A program made the translations under genes and the position numbers. Shown here one piece after another: positions 5,153-7,624 of a DNA stretch of 7,624 bases; within the stretch, counting starts at the first letter, position 1; every line of letters starts with the position of its first letter. The DNA comes from Steroidobacteraceae bacterium. GTDB lineage: Bacteria; Pseudomonadota; Gammaproteobacteria; Steroidobacterales; Steroidobacteraceae. The stretch spans positions 1-7,624 of the forward strand of contig JAJTCR010000047.1 in assembly GCA_021325695.1 (NCBI GenBank), read 5' to 3'. A model generated the notes under the pieces. The model was not told the origin of the DNA. It saw only the letters and a program-made list of their open reading frames with translations, and did not search any database.

Positions 5153-6151
5153 ATGCAATTCCGACGCAGCGACTACGACGTCACGAACACCGTGCAGGTG
5201 AGTTCGCCGTCGTCCGTGCGCCACGCGGTCGAGGAACTGTTCCGCCAGACCTGGCCGGGGATGGCACTCGACCGGCTCACGCAGGCGTTCGGCGATTTCG
5301 AACGGCTCTTCACCGGCCAGTTCCCCGGCTACTTCGGCTGTGACACCGTCTACCACGACCTGCAGCACTCGCTGGACGACACGCTCGCCATGGCGCGGCT
5401 GCTGGCCGGCCACGACCGCACGCAGCCGCCCGAGCAGCGGCTCGGCCCGGACCGCGCGCTGCTCGGCCTCGTCGTCGCGCTGTTCCACGACTCGGGCTAC
5501 ATCCGCGAGGTCGACGACACGAAGCATCGCAACGGGGCGGAGTTCACCCGCACGCACGTCACCCGCGGCGCGCAATTCCTCGCGCGCTACATGCCGACGC
5601 TCGGGCTCGCGAACTGGGTGCCGGTGGCCACGCAGATCATCCACTTCACCGGGTACGAGGTGCCGTTCGGCGAAATCCGGCTCGACGACCCGCTCGACCG
5701 GCGCGTCGGCCACCTGCTCGGCACGGCCGACATGATGGCGCAGATGTCGGATCGCTGTTATCTCGAGAAGTGCCGCGACCGGCTCTACCCGGAGTTCGTG
5801 CTCGGCGGCGTCGCGCTCGGCCGCGAGAGCGGCGGCGACCTCAGGGTCACGTACGGCTCCGGCCTCGACGTGCTGCGCCAGACGCCCAGGTTTTTCGAGG
5901 AGACGATGCGCACGCGGCTCGACGGGGAGTTCGCGGGTGCATATCGCCACGTCGAGCCGCTCTACGGGGGTCGCAATCCTTACATGGAGACGATCGAGCG
6001 GAACCTGCAGCACCTCGACAAGGTGCTGGCCACCGGCAACTGGTCGCTACTGCGCCGGTCGCCGCCAGTGTTCACCTGGGAAAAGAACCCGATCCAGAAC
6101 GTGCGGTCGCTCGTCATCGACCACCTCCGGACGGCGGTCGACCCGGCCTGA
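5153..6151 (+). CDS. HD-domain metal-dependent phosphohydrolase, cyclic-nucleotide-phosphodiesterase-like
   Basis: This is a 332-residue soluble protein with an HD-superfamily metal site and no signal peptide or TM helix. Candidate ligands are His68 in VYHDLQHSLDD (66-76), His112-Asp113 in LVVALFHDSGY (106-116) and Asp193 in GTADMMAQMSD (190-200). His135 (THVTRGAQF) and His164 (IIHFTGY) may be further ligands. The YHDxxH followed by ALFHD pattern resembles the YHNxxH...AALxHD signature of class I 3',5'-cyclic-nucleotide phosphodiesterases, so a cyclic-nucleotide or other phosphoester substrate is a reasonable guess but unproven. The C-terminal part (about 240-332) is helical and unrecognised. 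The start is secure: an in-frame TAG at 5108 leaves only ATG 5153. There is no Shine-Dalgarno at normal spacing, since AAGGA is over 20 bases upstream. The gene stands alone behind the long intergenic region. Confidence 0.85.
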   Translation: MQFRRSDYDVTNTVQVSSPSSVRHAVEELFRQTWPGMALDRLTQAFGDFERLFTGQFPGYFGCDTVYHDLQHSLDDTLAMARLLAGHDRTQPPEQRLGPDRALLGLVVALFHDSGYIREVDDTKHRNGAEFTRTHVTRGAQFLARYMPTLGLANWVPVATQIIHFTGYEVPFGEIRLDDPLDRRVGHLLGTADMMAQMSDRCYLEKCRDRLYPEFVLGGVALGRESGGDLRVTYGSGLDVLRQTPRFFEETMRTRLDGEFAGAYRHVEPLYGGRNPYMETIERNLQHLDKVLATGNWSLLRRSPPVFTWEKNPIQNVRSLVIDHLRTAVDPA

Positions 6152-6231
6152 CGCCGCCGGCCGACGGCGCCGCCGCCGATTGCTTTCCCGGCGGTTTGCT
6201 GTTGCACTTGCCGCGTCGGACGGCGCGACAC

Positions 6232-6571
6232 GGAGAGTCCCATGCGAACTCTGATCGTCTCGGCTGCAGCATTGTTCGTCGCAGGCTGTGCGTCCCAACC
6301 GCAGGACGCGGCGGGCGGCAAGACACTGGCCGCGACGCCGGCGGCCGCCGCCGCTTCGACGCGCAACCCTTACCCCGGATACAAGCGCAAGCAGAAGGAC
6401 GGCCGCGTCGTCTATTGCAAGAAACTGTCGCGGCTGGGCACGAACTTCGTGGACGAGTACTGCATGAGGCCTGACGAACTCGACCGGCTCGAGGACCGTG
6501 CGCAGGAGGACCGCGAGCAGTTCCGCCGCAACCAGACGGTCTGCGGTGTGGGACCGTGCGGCGGCAGCTAG
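6232..6571 (+). CDS. Small cysteine-containing lipoprotein of unknown function (start codon ATG 6242)
   Basis: The reading frame proper is 6242-6571; the feature includes its Shine-Dalgarno GGAGAG (6232-6237). The product is 109 residues. It has a lipoprotein signal with basic Arg2, hydrophobic residues 4-14 and lipobox VAGC with Cys16 as the lipidation site. An Ala-rich linker runs to about 40, followed by a charged domain. NPYPGYKRKQKDGRVVYCKK (42-61) and the EYCMRPDEL segment (72-80) place Cys59 and Cys74 in a YC...C pattern that I recognise from short uncharacterised proteobacterial exported proteins with a GYK...DGxxxYC core. A coiled, acidic-basic helix (78-97) precedes a tail with Cys101 and Cys106. 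The paired cysteines may form periplasmic disulfides. Ala14-Gly15-Cys16-Ala17 lacks Asp at +2, so outer-membrane sorting is expected. It lies 90 bp after the HD gene, with a shared transcript possible. Confidence 0.8.
6568..6571. other. CTAG shared by two convergent stop codons
   Basis: The palindrome CTAG supplies TAG to the lipoprotein on the plus strand (6569-6571) and TAG to the LOG gene on the minus strand (6570-6568). The two genes therefore end within each other, with no space for a terminator between them. Confidence 0.9.
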
Positions 6572-7113
6572 GCTCGCACTGCCAGTCGGTCGAGCAGCGC
6601 AGACACGTCCGTCGCCACCTGCAGCAGGTCGCGCGAAGCCGGTGAGATGAACCCGTCCGTGTTCGCGCGATCGAGAAAGCGCACGAGCTCGTCGTAGTAA
6701 CCCGCGACGTTCAGCATGCCGCAGGGCTTGCGCTGCAGCCCGGCCTGCGTCCAGCTCCAGGCTTCGAACAACTCGTCGAGCGTGCCCACGCCGCCCGGCA
6801 GCGACAGGAACGCGTCGGCCAGCTCGCCCATGCGCTGCTTGCGGTCCGCGAAGCTCGCAACGATCTCCAGTGCGTCGAGACCCCGGTGCGCCACTTCGCG
6901 TTCGTGGAGGAACCGCGGGATCACGCCGACCACGCGCGCGCCGGCCGCGATCGCCGCATCGGCCACGACCCCCATGAGGCCGATGTGTCCGCCGCCATAG
7001 ACGAGCGTCCAGCCGCGCCGGCCTAGCTCGGCGCCGACCTGTCGCGCCGCGGCGGCGTACTCGGGTTTCGCGCCGACACCGGCGCCACAGAACACGCAGA
7101 GCGCGAAGTCCAT
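6568..7113 (-). CDS. LOG family (TIGR00730) Rossmann-fold nucleoside 5'-monophosphate phosphoribohydrolase
   Basis: LOG enzymes cleave the N-glycosidic bond of AMP or cytokinin riboside 5'-monophosphate, releasing the base and ribose 5-phosphate. From ATG 7113 the protein has 181 residues, the usual size for the short bacterial form. The N-terminal CVFCGAGVGAKPEY (6-19) and LVYGGGHIGLMG (37-48) form the nucleotide-binding strands. RKQRM (91-95) and PGGVGTLDE (106-114) are the two family motifs. Arg91 and Glu114 are separated by 23 residues, as are the catalytic Arg and Glu reported for the Corynebacterium enzyme. No clear Shine-Dalgarno precedes the ATG. An upstream in-frame extension is open but does not resemble the family. 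The gene lies 47 bp after the M20 peptidase gene on the same strand and overlaps the convergent lipoprotein stop. Whether it serves cytokinin production or purine salvage cannot be told from sequence. Confidence 0.93.
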   Translation of the reverse strand: MDFALCVFCGAGVGAKPEYAAAARQVGAELGRRGWTLVYGGGHIGLMGVVADAAIAAGARVVGVIPRFLHEREVAHRGLDALEIVASFADRKQRMGELADAFLSLPGGVGTLDELFEAWSWTQAGLQRKPCGMLNVAGYYDELVRFLDRANTDGFISPASRDLLQVATDVSALLDRLAVRA

Positions 7114-7160
7114 CAGCGGGAGGCCCAGGGTCCGGCGTGCATGCCGCGGTCGCTCCGTCC

Positions 7161-7624
7161 CTAGCGCGCCGCCGTCGCGACCAACCGTGCGTAGAACTCG
7201 CACAGCCGCCGCAGGTTGTCGAGCGTCAGGTGCTCGTTGGTGCCGTGGATCATCGGCAGCTCGTCGAGCGCGACGACGATCGGCTGGAAACGATAAATGT
7301 CCGTGGCCACTCCGACCATGTGCCGGCTGTCCGTGGTTGCGGTCACCAGCCCCGGCACGACGGGCAGGCGGCCGCCGTCCGCAGCCAGCGTCGCGAGCAG
7401 GCGATACGCCTCCGACTCCGTCGACGACACCGGCGCCGGGTCGTAGGCGACGCCTCCTTCCCATTCGAGCTCTACGGCGAGGCCGTCGGTCGCGTGGCGT
7501 GCGCGCTCCATGACCTCGGCAGCGGTGTCCTGCGGCGCGATGCGGTAGTTGATCCACGCCGCGGCGTCCTGCGGCAGCACGTTTTCCTTCGGACTGCCGC
7601 GCAGCATCGTCGGCGCGATGGTCG
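7161..7624 (-). CDS. M20 family metallopeptidase, CPS1/PM20D1-like, C-terminal part (5' end off window)
   Basis: The retained 153 residues run from TIAPTMLRGSPKENVLP to the TAG at 7163-7161. TMLRGSPKENVLPQDAAAW is the typical end of the lid (dimerisation) domain in carboxypeptidase S and PM20D1-type M20 peptidases. TTDSRHMVGVATDIYRFQP is the substrate-side loop of the catalytic domain, and MIHGTNEHL carries the C-terminal His metal ligand. The frame continues off the right edge, so the N-terminal zinc ligands and any signal peptide cannot be judged. Such enzymes hydrolyse peptide or N-acyl amino-acid amides. It precedes the LOG gene by 47 bp on the same strand, so the two probably share a transcript, with no obvious functional link. 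Confidence 0.92.
   Translation of the reverse strand, partial: TIAPTMLRGSPKENVLPQDAAAWINYRIAPQDTAAEVMERARHATDGLAVELEWEGGVAYDPAPVSSTESEAYRLLATLAADGGRLPVVPGLVTATTDSRHMVGVATDIYRFQPIVVALDELPMIHGTNEHLTLDNLRRLCEFYARLVATAAR

Noticed and set aside
5099..6013. Minus-strand open frame of about 300 codons opposite the HD gene
   Set aside because: The plus frame has coherent HD metal ligands; the minus translation is Arg/Glu/Val-rich without motifs.
6152..6180. GC-rich stem after the HD gene (CGCCG...CGGCG) as an intrinsic terminator
   Set aside because: The arms are only five bases and no T-run follows; such repeats are common by chance in this composition.
1..7624. A mobile island, defence cluster or CRISPR array
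   Set aside because: No transposase, integrase, phage protein, direct-repeat array or compositional break was seen. The genes are core or widespread families.

Overview
This is a GC-rich, densely coding chromosomal window that looks like a gammaproteobacterium. I would guess something near the Xanthomonadales or Steroidobacterales, with low confidence at that rank. The evidence is the E. coli-like AroE and OpdA/PrlC proteins, and a gamma-carbonic-anhydrase gene convergent with aroE, which resembles the aroE/yrdA neighbourhood of enterics. I see no insertion sequence, phage gene, CRISPR array, rRNA or tRNA. The content is mostly housekeeping and membrane-associated.

Layout: (1) 2-619 (+) is the 3' part of aroE, cut by the left edge. 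(2) 626-1165 (-) is a YrdA-type gamma carbonic anhydrase, convergent with aroE. (3) 1281-1853 (+) lemA and 1846-2757 (+) a GIDE-domain membrane protein with an EF-hand overlap by 8 bp and form a translationally coupled pair. (4) 2784-4796 (+) is prlC/opdA, an M3 zinc oligopeptidase, starting 26 bp after that pair behind a -10-like TAGAAT and no Shine-Dalgarno. (5) 4797-5152 is the only long non-coding stretch. It holds several nested inverted repeats, a CRP/FNR-like half-palindrome pair, a candidate terminator and a T-rich tract. (6) 5153-6151 (+) is an HD-domain phosphohydrolase whose motif resembles the cyclic-nucleotide phosphodiesterase signature. (7) 6242-6571 (+) is a small cysteine-containing lipoprotein. 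(8) 6568-7113 (-) is a LOG-family phosphoribohydrolase, and 7161-7624 (-) is the C-terminal part of an M20 (CPS1/PM20D1-like) peptidase. These two probably share a transcript.

Functional picture: aroE (shikimate pathway), prlC (cytoplasmic peptide turnover), the LOG enzyme (nucleotide-monophosphate hydrolysis) and the M20 peptidase are metabolic genes with recognisable catalytic residues. The less understood parts are the LemA/GIDE pair and the HD protein with its structured upstream region. In the pair, the positive-inside rule places the GIDE and EF-hand domains in the cytoplasm, and there is no RING domain. These two places are the best candidates for undescribed biology, but I see no clear-cut novel system and have scored the findings accordingly.
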